This document shows, in pieces, positions 34,626-46,800 of a DNA stretch of 64,000 nucleotides. The position numbers and the translations under genes are program-made. This stretch comes from Muscardinus avellanarius (Eukaryota > Chordata > Mammalia > Rodentia > Gliridae): assembly GCA_963383645.1 (NCBI GenBank), contig OY726561.1, positions 30,546,826-30,610,825 on the forward strand, in the 5' to 3' direction. The notes beneath the pieces were generated by a model. The model was given only the letters and a program-made list of their open reading frames with translations, made no database searches and was not told the DNA's origin. How positions within the stretch are numbered: the stretch's first letter is position 1; every line of letters starts with the position of its first letter.

Positions 34626-35435
34626 TTTTTGGATGACAGTTTCAAAGAGATCTTTCTGTAAATATCTTTCTTGTGACTGGCATGAAAGAATTGTCCTCTT
34701 CATTTATTAGTGGATTCAAAAGAACAAATCAGACTTAGATCCCTTCCAAGAAGCCTGAGTGGAGCTTTTCTTACATAAAAATGAAAGCTATGTTTCTGAT
34801 CCAAATTTTAACTAAACTTGCCAGGTAAGAAACAAGGGGAAGGGTTCCTGGTGCTGACTGGCCTGAGTGGGCCTGGGAAGAACACAGGCTTCTCCTTTCT
34901 AAAAAGACCCTGAGGCCCTCAGGGAGCCTCCCATCTGAGGAGCTTGGCTCGCCTTGCAGTGAGAGTAGAAAAGGGAATCTTGCCCTCTGGGCATAGACAA
35001 GGCTCTCTGTTTTGCCTCCCTTTGGCTTCTTTCTCCTTCCTGTGCAGTATCAGGGATCTTTATCTTTCTGGGGCCCCGCTGGGGAAGAATGAACAGGGTA
35101 GTTTCCAGGTTGGATGAAACTGTTACATGCCCACCCTTTTCACCCAGTGGTGTCTGAGCCCAGGTCCTGTGTAACTGTTGCAGGACACCTATAATAGATG
35201 AGTGTATTGAGCTGAGGTGTAATGTTCCCTTCCTATAGTGTACTGAGCAGGAAAGTGGGGAGAGGTGAGGGACCCATGCTGTTGAATTGTTTGGCATTCC
35301 TCTCTTATGTAAAATGGGGCTGCTAGGGGTGGGGCAAATTCTGCTGGGTTTGGTTGTAAGATAAAACTGTAGAAATACAGTTGTTTCCTTGAATTATTTG
35401 AGCAAAATACTACTCTAAATAAAGTTTATGTCTTT
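34618..35435 (+). other. Candidate two-exon transcript (hypothesis)
   Basis: Signals in the right order on the plus strand: TATAAAAG (34618-34625); ATG at 34781; an exact CAG|GTAAGA donor (exon end 34824, intron from 34825); a pyrimidine-rich acceptor ttctttctccttcctgtgcag ending at 35047; and AATAAA at 35418-35423 followed by T/GT-rich DNA. Joining 34824 to 35048 keeps a frame open from the ATG to TGA at 35115-35117, giving 37 residues that start MKAMFLIQILTKLAS. The intron would be 223 bp. The 34830-35330 part is markedly richer in GC than the surroundings. I do not recognise the peptide; it could be a noncoding RNA, an LTR-derived transcript or chance. An ATG-started 132-codon frame also runs antisense over 34899-35297 and shows no known motif. 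Confidence 0.25.
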
Positions 35436-36435
35436 TGTCAAGTAAAGTTGTTTTGTTTTTGTTTATTCTTTTAAAAATGTTTCTTTATACATCAAAAAAG
35501 GCACTAGTACTATCTAGGTATGTATACCTTCCTACCATCATTTTAGTATATATATTATATTGCCCCTCAAAAGTTTTCCAGGACAAAAAAATGTTGAATG
35601 TATAGTGGTAGAAAGAGTAAAGTGGTGACTATCCAGAACAGGGATGTAGGATAAAGTGGAACGATGTAGGTCAAAGGATATAAAGTGAATGATGCATAAG
35701 GTGAAAATGTCTAGACAGGCCGTGTTCAACAAGAGTGATGTAGTTAATGTATTGTAACTGGCATTTTTTAAAAAATAGCTTTAGATGTTTTTACCACAAA
35801 AATAAAAGTGTAAGTATGGGAGTTACATATGATATGTTGCTTGAATAACCACTTCACTATGCATATCCATATCTGAACACCATGTGATATATCTTAAACA
35901 AACAAAACCCAACAAAAAATAATAATTTCTCATTGAGTTAGCACTTTGGGTCTATTATTTCATTTATTTTACTGGGCCACTAAGTGACAGGAGGTATAGA
36001 GATGTATTAATCACTTACCTTATTCTGGGTATTTCAGTATATATTAGAGGAGTTTTCATTAAAAATACGATTTGTCTATAACAATAAAGTTACTATAAGT
36101 TAATAAAGTTATCTATAATAATTGGTTGTTTAAAGTTGATTTTTTTTATGCCATGTAGTTAAATTTCTAGTAATTCAGGGGATGGTCCTAACTGGTATTA
36201 ACGTTATCTCTCCCAAGATGATAATAGTGCCATCCTAGATGTATTTGTCTAATTTTTTATTCCTATCTCTATTTATTTACAAGTTTGTTTTTCTTTTGCT
36301 CTTTAAGTAAATATGTGAATTTGATGACTCAAGGTTTAAATTCTCTTCTGTTTTAAGCTTCTGTGATACAACATTTGCTCAATTTCCTCATTCCTCTAAG
36401 GTTATACCAGTATTCTCTTTTGCATAATTTTTGTC
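35436..36435. other. Unclassified AT-rich stretch
   Basis: No repeat or exon recognised. Confidence 0.4.
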
Positions 36436-36439
36436 TTAT

Positions 36440-36610
36440 TTTAAAAATATTTTATTTGTGATTTATAAGCATAAATTAAAGAGGGGTTTTAAGTTTCATA
36501 TTTATACATGCACATATCATATTTTGCTCAATTCAATTCTCCTCTTTCCCTTCCATCCTCCCTCCTTTTGGCTCCCTTCTCCACTCTAATTGTTTTTCTA
36601 TACTTAAATT
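36440..36610 (-). mobile_element. Possible L1 3' UTR remnant
   Basis: 'tttatttgtgatttataagc' followed by pyrimidine-rich 'cctctttcccttccatcctc' looks like an antisense L1 3' UTR. Weak. 36611-37300 holds nothing recognised. Confidence 0.35.
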
Positions 36611-37304
36611 CAAGGGCCTCCAAGAATCTCAGCCTCTAGTCTTCTATTCATACAATATACACGCCTTTTTATTAATTTTACAACCAAAGCCTTAAAATCA
36701 CCTATAATATGTATGACTCTTTAGTTCATACCTATCTTTTCTACCTCTCTTTTCAACTAGAGACCCAGGTTGTCTTCCTGTGGATCTCCCCAGAAAGACA
36801 TCTCATAGCACTCAACAAATTCAACATACTCATTAAATTTCTTCACCTCCATCTCTCCCATAATATCTTTTACAGCATATTCTCCTTTATATTTTAATGT
36901 CATTTGTTAGGATACTGGGTGTTTGACTCTCAAAGCCAGACATTCCAGCTTCACCTTCTCCTTTTGGCCAATCATCTAAGGCAATTTTCAAGATTTATCT
37001 TTTGAGTCACCAGACCCTAATTTTACCTTTGACTATTTTTTGTTTGTTTTTTTTTTTGTCTTATCATATTCCCTGATCCTGGTTTGTTTTCTCTTCACCT
37101 CTCATTTGAACTGTGTGATACATTCTTAACTTTTTTCCCCTTTTCCATGTTTTTTTTTTCTTCTCTGCACTCCTTCATTTTGATACTGCTATGCCTCTTG
37201 AATTTTAGAAGAAAACCAAGAGTCTTATTTTGAAATTTAGGGTGATCAGGATTTATAGATAGCAGATACCATCTTTTGTGTGTTATATAAAACTTTTAGA
37301 ACTT

Positions 37305-39055
37305 CCAGGAAGATGGCAACCAAGGGAAGCAACACTTACCAGTTCTGCGAACACCAGATTTCCATTGCTTTAAAAACAGCATTCTTAAAAAAGCCAGAAA
37401 ACACCAAAATTTAAAAAAGAAAAATGTGGCAGGAAAAAAAAAAGCTAGAAAACTGATCAGAGAGCAGAAAAGAAACCTTACAGCCACAGGTGGCACGGAA
37501 GGGCCATTTTGCCTCATTGTACTCAACTTCAGAGATGGACAGGAAAAGAACCAAGAACTTGAAGTAAGCAGATGCAGATCATTGGAACTGTAGCTGTCAG
37601 TTCCTCCTCTGCAAACACCAGCTACAACTTGCAGCAGTGGTAGCTGAGCTCATCATGCCCTCCAGAGATCCAGAACGGCGCTCAACAATACCTTACGTGA
37701 ACCCACCATTCCTGTGGAAGAACACCCAGCATGGCACCCCCAGGGAATAGCAAAGCCACGATAAACTCCCTGGGTCTGAGACGTTGTGGTTCAACCCAGC
37801 AAAGGCAGGGGTAAAGTCTAGTGTTGGACATAGCAGAGGCTCAGACAGACTCAGGTTCTGCATCAGTGGAAAGCATAGAGAGAGACCTATACCTAACACT
37901 AAATCCAACTAGTAGGATCTCCAAGATCACCACAGACCACCCAATTGTGGTATATGGGGAGAAGAAGTTAGACCAGCCCAGCCCTAGCTCTGGAGAATAG
38001 AGAACTTCTGTACAGCACAAAGAAAAAAAGAAAAAAAAAAAAAAAACCACTAGAACCTCAAAGAAGCAACAGAATGGGAGAATGTTTTTGCCACCTACTC
38101 CTCTAATAGAGGACTAATGACTAGGATGTACAGAGAGTTCAAGAAACTCAGCACTAAGAAAATAAGCCAATCAAAAATAGGCAAGTGAACACTTCACAAA
38201 AAATAAATTCAAATGGTAAATAAGTACATTAAAAATGTTCAACATTATTAGTAATCAAAGAGATGCATATCAAAACTACTCTGAGATTTCACCTAACTCC
38301 AACCAGAATGGCAATCATTCAAAACACAACACCAAATGCTGGGAAAGGTGTGGAGCAGTGGGAACTCTAAGATATTGTTGGTGGGATTGCAAATTAGTGC
38401 AATCACTTTGGAAAACAATATGGAGGGTACTCAGAAGAATGGAAACAAACTTACCATATGATTCAGCAATACCAGAAGTGGTACCACTTCTGGTATTGCT
38501 GAATCTACCAAAGTAATGCTTGTGTATCTGTGTTCATAACTGCAAATCACCATTGCCAAACTATGGAACTAGCTAAGTTGTCCATCAACAGATGAATGGA
38601 TTACAAAAATGTGGGATATGTACACAAATTCTACTCAGCCATAAAGAAAAACACAATTATGTCATTTACCGGGAAGTGGATAGAACTGAAGAACATTAAG
38701 TGAGATTAGTTAGTTACAAAAAATAAAAAAAAAATATGCTCTCCTAATATGCACAAGCTAGGGAGAAAATGTATGATAGGAGGAACACTAGATGAAGAAA
38801 AATATACTATAAATGAGCAAATAAGATGACCTAACTGAAGGGATAGGAGGGGGGAAGAGGGATATTCTAATGTACATGATGTACATTAACAAACATATCA
38901 ATGTTAATTACTAAGCCAAACATGAGAAAGAGAGAGGAGGAGGGAATAGGGCAGAATTGGGTAAGGGATAACTGGGTGATGTGTGCAGGTATGTTTCCAC
39001 CATCTTGTACCCCATTAAGATGTATGATTCCAATGTACCAGTAAACAATTAAAAA
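37305..39055 (+). mobile_element. Internally deleted L1: 5' UTR joined to ORF2 3' end
   Basis: Begins with an L1-like 5' UTR ('cttccaggaagatggcaacc', 37302) that is GC-richer up to about 38000. It then jumps to the ORF2 C-terminal region ('agaacttctgtacagcacaa' at 37999, 'gcaacagaatgggagaatgt', 'ggtgggattgcaaattagtg'), and runs to the 3' UTR end ('accccattaagatgtatgat', 39010). ORF1, endonuclease and reverse transcriptase are absent, so it is about 1.75 kb instead of 6 kb. The two flanks of the join keep normal order and orientation. The palindrome at 38460-38505 lies inside. Confidence 0.75.
38460..38505. repeat. Perfect 46-bp palindrome
   Basis: The left arm gattcagcaataccagaagt plus gg-t is followed with no spacer by its exact reverse complement (arms 23 bp, centre between 38482 and 38483, core GGTACC). 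The arms derive from the L1 segment that normally reads gattcagcaataccacttct once. Confidence 0.97.
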
Positions 39056-39063
39056 AACCTTCT

Positions 39064-39064
39064 A

Positions 39065-39113
<49 letters not shown>

Positions 39114-39145
39114 ATATATGTATTCTAGAAATATATATATTCTAG

Positions 39146-39182
<37 letters not shown>
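39064..39182. repeat. (TA)n arrays with TTCTAGAA spacers
   Basis: Two AT arrays (39067-39104, 39148-39182). The palindrome TTCTAGAA(T/A) occurs at 39060, 39123 and 39140, so a unit of TTCTAGAA plus AT repeats seems to have been duplicated. Confidence 0.9.
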
Positions 39183-39186
<4 letters not shown>

Positions 39187-39224
39187 TATTTTAGGAAAAA
39201 TATTGCTTCTTTGTAGCTACCACT

Positions 39225-40135
39225 CCTATGGTGAACCTGTCTAAGCCATTATCTCTGATAAGGTCTTAGTGACAGTTTTCCTTTTTTGCCTAAACTTTGG
39301 GGGTTTTATTAAGGAAGTTTCAACCCATGCCTATATGTTAGAGCATTGTTTCTATGTCATCCTCTAACAATTGTGAAGTCTCTGGCCTAATTTCAAGTTT
39401 TTTGATACATTTTTGCATTGTCTCTTTTGTGTACGTGAGAAGTTGAGGTTTAATTCCATTTGCTACGAAGGAATAACCAGTTCTTCCAACATCATTTATT
39501 AAAGAGTCTGTTTCTCTAATGTATATTTTTGGCACCTTTGTCAAAAATTAAATGACTAAGTGTGTGGATTTGTATCTTCTATTTTATTAAATTGGTCTAT
39601 GTATGAGTTTGTGTCAATGCCATTCTGTTTTTATTACTATAGCTTTGAGGTATAATTTGAAGTCAGGCATTATAAGTCCTCCTGTATGCCTCCTGTATGC
39701 TTCTTATTGCTGAGAACTACTTTGACTCTTCTGGGTTTTGGTGGTTTTTTTTTTTTTTTTTTTTGGTGGTACTGGGGTTCCTGGAAGCCCTTGTACCTCG
39801 GGCTCCACTCCCATACCTATTTTATACTTTTTTTATTTTTGAAAACAGGGTCTCTTAAGCCAGCGCGGCTGTCTTTGAACCTGCGCGATCCTCCTGTCTC
39901 CGCCTCCCAAGCGCGAGGATTACAAGCATGCACCACCACGCCTGGCCCTGGGTCTTTTGTTTTTCCATATGAATTTTAGGATTGATTTTTCTAACTCTGT
40001 AAAAAATGACATTGGTATATTGATAATTATTTAATTGAATATATAAATCACTTTTGGTAGAATGACCATTTTGATAATTTTATTCTTCTTACTAAAGAGC
40101 ACGGGAGATATTTCCATCTTCCAAGATAAATTTGA
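39225..40135 (-). mobile_element. L1 ORF2 fragment
   Basis: Minus-strand ORF2: antisense 'catgcctatatgttagagca' (39328), 'agtgtgtggatttgtatctt' (39559), 'accattttgataattttatt' (40063). Its right end is at about 40135, so it is a short middle piece of ORF2. A SINE interrupts it. Confidence 0.85.
39748..39946 (-). mobile_element. B1-dID SINE, short form
   Basis: T20 run, 'ggtggtactggggttcctgg', 'cttaagccagcgcggctgtc', ...ccaccacgcctggcc. CpG-rich and little decayed. Confidence 0.95.
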
Positions 40136-40279
40136 TAAACCTTTGGGGAACCTAACCAAAAGAAAAATTAGAATCAACTCAAATTTACTCAAATAATTTC
40201 ATTTTTATAGATCATTTCTAGTTAACAAGGCTTCTATAGGTCTCCCTCAAATATATTCAAGTTGAGGTAATTTAAGAAA

Positions 40280-40605
40280 TGATTTTAATTGACAAAATTT
40301 GAAAATATTTATGGAATACATGTTTTGAGATATCTATACATTGTAGAAGGATTAACTTAAGCTAATTAAAATATATCCTAGCTCATATATTTATTTGTAG
40401 TGGAAACATAATTTATTATCTCAGCAATGCTCAAGTATATAAGGTATTGTCATTGACTAGAATCATAATGTTGCACTCTAGGGCTGTTAAGCTTTTTCTT
40501 TCTGTCTCACTGAAATTTTGTTTTCTTCAACCTAAACTTATTTTTATTCAACCATCTTGATCTCATCTCTTTACCCCCACATTGACAAGCCATTCATCTT
40601 ACAAG
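40280..40605 (+). mobile_element. Old L1 3' UTR (L1MA-like)
   Basis: 'tatttatggaatacatgttt', 'gatatctatacattgtagaa', 'ctgaaattttgttttcttca' and 'atctctttacccccac' match the sense 3' UTR of older L1 lineages. Confidence 0.75.
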
Positions 40606-41039
40606 CAACTTCCCCCTGTCCAAAATGCTTTGTTCCAAAGATTTTTACTTTCATCTTTATTAACATGTATTAATTATATATTTTAGGGAAAGAGAGTAAA
40701 CTCTTTCATGGTAAGCATTAAGCTCACACTGATTAAACTCATGGTGATAGGTATCTCCCTCCCATCATTTCTTTGTGTTTAGAGATTTGAGTTCCTTTCC
40801 TTTAGATCTTTGTAACCAAATCATTTTACTTATACCCACTTCAAATACTCAGTGTGTCTTTATCTCACAACATTTAAATTTAAAAATTTCCAGAGGCTAT
40901 AGAATGAACTCATTAATATTTTAATTATTCATTATATATACTCATACAACCTTTTGAATATGGAATTTGGGGTTCCTGGGAGGTCATTCAATAGAAAATA
41001 ATGGTCTCCTCTCTGACATTTATGAACAGTGGTCTGATT
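40606..41039. other. Unclassified stretch
   Basis: Nothing recognised. Confidence 0.4.
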
Positions 41040-41054
41040 AAATCCTATCAACCA

Positions 41055-41278
41055 AGCATGTTGTGGCACATGCTTATAATCCCAGCCCTTGGGAGGCTGA
41101 GCCAGGAGGATAGCACAGGTTCGAAGCCAGCCTCAACTACTGAGTGAGGTCTTGGCAACTTAGTGAGACCCTGTTTCCAAAAAAGTATAAAATAGGTCTG
41201 GGATTATAGCCCCAGAGGATAAAAAGCCCCTGGGTTCCACTCCCAGTACCACAAAAAAAAAAATAAATAAATAAAAAT
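41055..41278 (+). mobile_element. B1-dID SINE, intermediate form
   Basis: Exact 15-bp target duplication aaatcctatcaacca (41040-41054 and 41279-41293). Long left arm ('caactactgagtgaggtctt') with right arm 'aggtctgggattatagcccc'; tail (AAAT)n. Confidence 0.97.
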
Positions 41279-41293
41279 AAATCCTATCAACCA

Positions 41294-42319
41294 AAGAGGG
41301 CACTACCTTAGAACTAGAAAATGCAGTTATTACTAATATTTCTTATGACACAGATTTAAAAAATAGCTTTTGTGAAAACTGTATGTTTCTGAAAGAACAC
41401 ACAAATTTTAATCTCTTTCTTGGCTATGTTTAAATATACACATATTTTTTATTTCTTATAATTTTTTCTTAAGGTAAGCATAGAATATACTAAACATCTT
41501 CCCGTTATTCATGAATTTCAGAGTATTCATTATATTTGAAGAATATAATTGATGCTTTGTATAATGTGAGCCTCTTCCTTGAGACCAGAAAACAATCATG
41601 ATATTCTCTTTATGGTCTGTCATATTAAGTCATTCTTATCATGTAATAGCTATCTTACACTTTTATCCAATTTGTATTATTAGCAGAAACTTAGCTTATA
41701 ATGAACTAATTAATTCTAACCTTTGTAAAATAAAATACTTTTAAGTTTTCTGTCTATATTCATTTGTTCTAATTTGTTCATCCATCTAACATCCACTCTT
41801 AAAAATTCTAGGTAATGAACACTCATATAACTTCTCAAGGTTTTTAGAAAACATAAAAATATTTTATATGTAGAATAAGAAGGCAAATAAACTAAAAATT
41901 ATAAAACACTGACATATGTTTGAAGTGTTGCGTTTTGTATTTCTAAAGATAGAGCTTGATGCATGTTTCTACTAAATTTGATTTTACATACCAAGGGCAT
42001 ATTATTTTTTAATCTGGCTTTAAATTATTCAGCAAGTGCTTACAGTTTATATCTTCATCTGTGTCATTGATAAAGATATTGAATAAGCAAAGTCTATAAA
42101 AAAGTGATCTCCTGAGAATACTTCTATAAACTTAACAAAATGATGAAAAAATAAGACTAAGAATAGGGATTTCAAGACATATATCATCAAGAAGGCAGAT
42201 GCTATCATTATAAGCTTGTAATCCTTTTATACATAATCTACATGATACAGACAAAATCAAAACATTCATTTGAGAAATAACAGTTACCAAATTTCCCTCT
42301 ATTATACTTATTTTGGGTC
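41294..42319. other. Unclassified AT-rich stretch
   Basis: About 1 kb without recognised elements. Confidence 0.4.
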
Positions 42320-42324
42320 GTTAT

Positions 42325-43648
42325 TGTCAGCTCCCGGTCAAATCCTCAGAAAGATGGGGCAAAAGGCAGGTGGAGTTCTGCAGAAAACTATCTGCAGCGA
42401 TTCCTTTCCCTCTATGAATTCCCTAAGTTTTTGGGTACGACGCTTGGGAAAGAAATCTGAGGTGGACAAAGGCTTCTTGAGCCAATGACACTTTATTACA
42501 AAAACCCCGAAAAATTTATACCCTTCACCAGTGAGATTAATAATAGGAGAAAAAAGAAAGGGAAGGGGGGCAATCACAGCAAAACAATAGTGAATTACAT
42601 ATAAACAAAGTAAATGATTAGTCCAGCATTTAAGAGATTAACTCCGGATCTTTCTTCCGATATTGCAGCAGGGCAGGTTCAAGGGCAAATTCCAAAGGCA
42701 ATACAGGCACGCCCAAGGCCCAGGGCTTGGAGAATACGCCTTCTCATGGAATCTTCTTTTGCTTTCTTTTTTGAAGTTTCCATCTATATCCATATGACAA
42801 GCATGGGGAGATGTGGCGGTCCAGGGAGATGCGATGGGAGTCTCTCAGATCTCATCCGCTTTGCCTTCTGAAGTCTGAAAGCTTACAAAAACTCACAACA
42901 CAGCTTGGCAAATAAGACACCACAAACAACACCATGAAGTTCTTGGATTTAGTTGTCAGATGTATTTCCTTAACTGCCCCTATCACAAACCCTCTGCAAC
43001 CTGCTTCTAACTTTCTAATTCCTTTCTTTCCCAGTCGGGACGTTCTTATGATAAGCTCTTCTTCATGAAAAAGTGCTTTCTTATTCTTACGGTATTTCCT
43101 TTCCTTCATACATATATATTTAAAACGTCTGTCCTTTATTTTGTCACTTTCATTTCTAGCCATGCGGCATTCTCACTGTCTCGGGGACACTCCTACTGGG
43201 CGTAAAGGTCAACAATCTTTCTCCTTGGCTCTATTGTATTTTGGCAATTAAGCTGTCCTTCAGTCAAATTGCTTTGAAGTCACACCCAAAGTTTCTAGGC
43301 AGGGTCTCAAGGGTAAACAGGGTAGGAGTGAGGGCCGGAGACCCTTTGTGATTGCTGCAGCTGGAATGCTTATCACAGCATCTGAATTCTGGCCAGTTTT
43401 TTCCTTACTATTGAGCAAAGCCAAGGACGTTTATTTCCACGGACTCAATTTCTGATCTCACATCATCAGAGCAATTCGTGTAGAGAGTTAAAAGAATACC
43501 AAGAGAATAATAGTTATGAAGGATATCTAAAGTGGGGGATATTTTTTTGCCAGAGACGATACCTCTTTCTCGGGGCTTTTTGCCGATTTTTACAATGTGG
43601 AGTGGGGTCTTCAACACATAGATGCCGAGGCAGCAGGATGTCTTGGCA
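42325..43648 (-). mobile_element. Probable solo LTR (endogenous retrovirus), about 1.3 kb
   Basis: The plus strand runs TGTCAGCTCC...GTCTTGGCA, so on the minus strand it begins TGCCAAGACATC and ends GGAGCTGACA, as LTRs do. Minus-strand TATAAA (complement at 42515-42520) lies just upstream of AATAAA (complement at 42492-42497), leaving about 165 bp of R/U5. Flanks gttat (42320-42324) and attat (43649-43653) match 4 of 5. GC and CpG are well above both neighbours. No internal retroviral sequence borders it. The family is not identified; 1.3 kb is long for an LTR, so part could be internal sequence. The open frames inside are short and motif-free. Confidence 0.5.
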
Positions 43649-43764
43649 ATTATGCCCCTTTTATATTATGCCTTTCTCTCTATTCCTGCCTGATATATAA
43701 AGCCATGTGGTATTGAGATTAAAGTGCACACTATAAACCAAGCCTCATGGGCACAAAAACTTCC

Positions 43765-43880
43765 TCCACTATTTAAAACCTGGAAAAATTACTTAACCTG
43801 TCTGTGCAGCTGGATGCTAGTATCTACCTCCTGTGTTTAAATAAAATGGATGTGTGAATGGAAAGCACAGACTTTAAATA
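43765..43880 (+). mobile_element. MIR SINE remnant
   Basis: 'aaaaattacttaacctgtct', gtgcagctgg, 'agtatctacctcctgtgttt' and 'tgaatggaaagcacag' follow the sense MIR order. Confidence 0.75.
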
Positions 43881-46800
43881 AAAGTTAATTGTATTGATAA
43901 TTACCAATACTATAATTATGCTTATGTTTTCACTAGTACGTTTAGTTTAAAAAATCATAGAATAAGCTTAACTTTTAAAAAAGAGAATAGTATTGATGTA
44001 AGGTTCAGTGAGGCAAAGAGGTGACATGAAAATTCCTTTGTCAAGTAACATCTAAATAGAGAACCTAAGTTCTTAAAATCTCCTTTAAACCAACAAGATA
44101 TGCACATTGAAAATGATGTATACCTAGGAAATAATAAAAATTTCTTCTAAGGTCATAGATTGTAAACAATAAAATAGTTTCCTTTTGTGCATAAATCTAT
44201 TTTTGAAGTTATCATTCTGAGAACAAATCCATTTGAATTTTGAGATGATTGTGATTTTGCATCATTTTCCTGATGTCATTTACCCAGCCTTGCTCTGAAG
44301 TTGGTACAAGATTATTGTAGGAATCAGATTAAAAATGGCATCTTGAAATACAAAAAAATATTTTATAGTGACTCCAAATTTAATTTTTATCAGTATGGAA
44401 TCAATAATTACATTCCTTACCTTCTCCACATTTGCCCTTCCTTTTCCTTTTAATTCGACACTGAAATTTAAACTGCCATCACTAGGTCATACATAACTGA
44501 TCAAATAGACTTAAAAAGCTATTTGAAGTAATATACTATTATTAAGCTGCCTTTTGGGAACTGTCTAATTGGTCAGCTTCACTAAACAGTCAAATGCATA
44601 CAAATGTGTTGAGTGCTTATGACTTTCTTTCAGGTAGACCTCAGGGTTCATTCTGTCAATTATTTTTTCCATGATTGATAGGTGACTATATATTTTCAGA
44701 TATTCATTGTATAATAGTAATGACAATAAAAATAAATGTGCACCAAAGAGTCAAAGACAATTTCTATTCCACTATTTTACATGATAGTAAGCCTCTACTG
44801 TTTATATCATAGGCCTCTACTGTTTGGGTATGAGTATAGGAAATGTTTTTGAACAATTTCCTTTTCTTCCAAAACACATTGAGAGGAATGCTTTTCTCAA
44901 GTATCAGTTAAAATATATCTCATATTCTCTCTGATCTTAAGTTTTGATGTTGTGTGCAATGAACTGAAACATTGCATTACAAAAAGAAATCTTTATGCAG
45001 TTGACAGCTTGTAGGTCTCTGAGGAATCTATTCAATTAATGTCATGTCTTGGCTCCCTGCAGTATCAAAATTCACAAGGAATTGCAGATGTCTTGGAAAT
45101 TTTATCTAATGCACCAAACAAAGTCATCAAATTCTTTCATTAAAGTGAAAGAAAAATATGGGTTCCTGAATAGCATATGTGAAATAGCTTTTAAAGTTCA
45201 TCCTCTGTGTAGATATTTTATCTGGATTCACTAATTTATAATTACATGGCTATAATTCTAATCAGATGTATTAAAGCATGTTTTAATTTTGCTGTCTGAT
45301 TTTTCCTCAAAGTGAGGTAGAAAAATCTCTTTTCTTAGGGAGGAGAGGTTATTGGTTGGGCTCATGTAGGATATGTTGATTTCCTGTGTGTATAAAAAAT
45401 GAATGTAACCTTCTGCATGAATGTCTATAGGAAGTATAGAAAGTGAAGAGTAGAGAAATTGTATCTGTCAGTAAGCTCAAGTAATAAACAAAATGCTATA
45501 AATAAAATTAAAATCTTATCAAGCAAGAAATCAAAGACTCAAATACAAGCATAAACGAGGGAGAAAGGAGCAGAGGGAGGAGACAATGCAAATTTTGTTG
45601 CTGAGCTCTCGAATCTCACTTTCAGTGGTTGCTAATACTGTGGTATATGAGTAAAAAGGCTTGGTTTCAAGGTACAGCCTTTTTGTCCAGGCTGGAGTGT
45701 TTACATATATGCTATCAAGTGCTTAATCCAGACTCCTATCCTTGTAAAATGTCGAGCAGAGGGAATTTCTTAGTATTATTGCTACTGAGGTGGATTACAT
45801 TGGTTTTTCAATACTTCCTTCATCTACATACTCATGCTCTTCCATTATCTATATACACAGACTCTTTCAGATCCTTTGGGCATTCCTTCCTTTGCCCATA
45901 TTTTTCCAGTTTTTCTAATTAGATATGACCCCATATCTAATTTGTTCCTGTTTCCATATCTCATGTAAACTTGATTCCTATGGATAGCCTCTTGATGATC
46001 TGGTAGATGTCCTTTGCCAGTACATAGGTTGGCCTTTTAAAAACTCTATTAACAAACAGATATATGGTTGATGTAATTTAAAATATTAAATAAAAAAGTG
46101 TTGCTATTAAGGAGAATTGATTATCTGATATCAGTATCATAGCCAACTCCTATTCAGCAACTAAATATGGTCAGTAACTAAAGATTGAGCAGAGTGCATG
46201 CAATCTGGTGACCTATATATTAACACTTCTCTAAGAGTAAAATATGGCTATTTTTATATCTATTATAGTATTTTTAAGGTGATGAAATATTTCATATCAA
46301 ATACTTTCTAAACTAAAACTAACTCATTTTATAATTAAAACTTTTTTATGAATTGGGATACTTTTCAAAATATATGCTTTTTAGATTAAAAAGGTTTTAG
46401 GAATGTCCATGGTGTTAGCATATAATGAAGACCATTTAATTTGAAGTTGAGCAGAATAACTAAAAACAGGTACCCATGAGGCATCCTTATTCTCAATATC
46501 ATAAAAGATAATATGGTAGAATTAGCTTTTGACTATGGTTTTCGGAGGTTTCAGAACTTTGTTGACTAAGTCTATATTCTCATTATTATTAAAAGTGGGT
46601 TCTGTATGACATTTGGTTTATATATAGAATGTTATTCATATTTTTCTTACAGAAATATTTTAGCTTGATTTATAGTTAAAACTGATTTTATAGAAAATCA
46701 CCATATTTAACACATAAGAAATGCCTTGATCATTAGTTAACTATATTTTCTTGTGGCATATATTTCAAAACATCTTATCATAGTTTATGAAAAATGCAAA

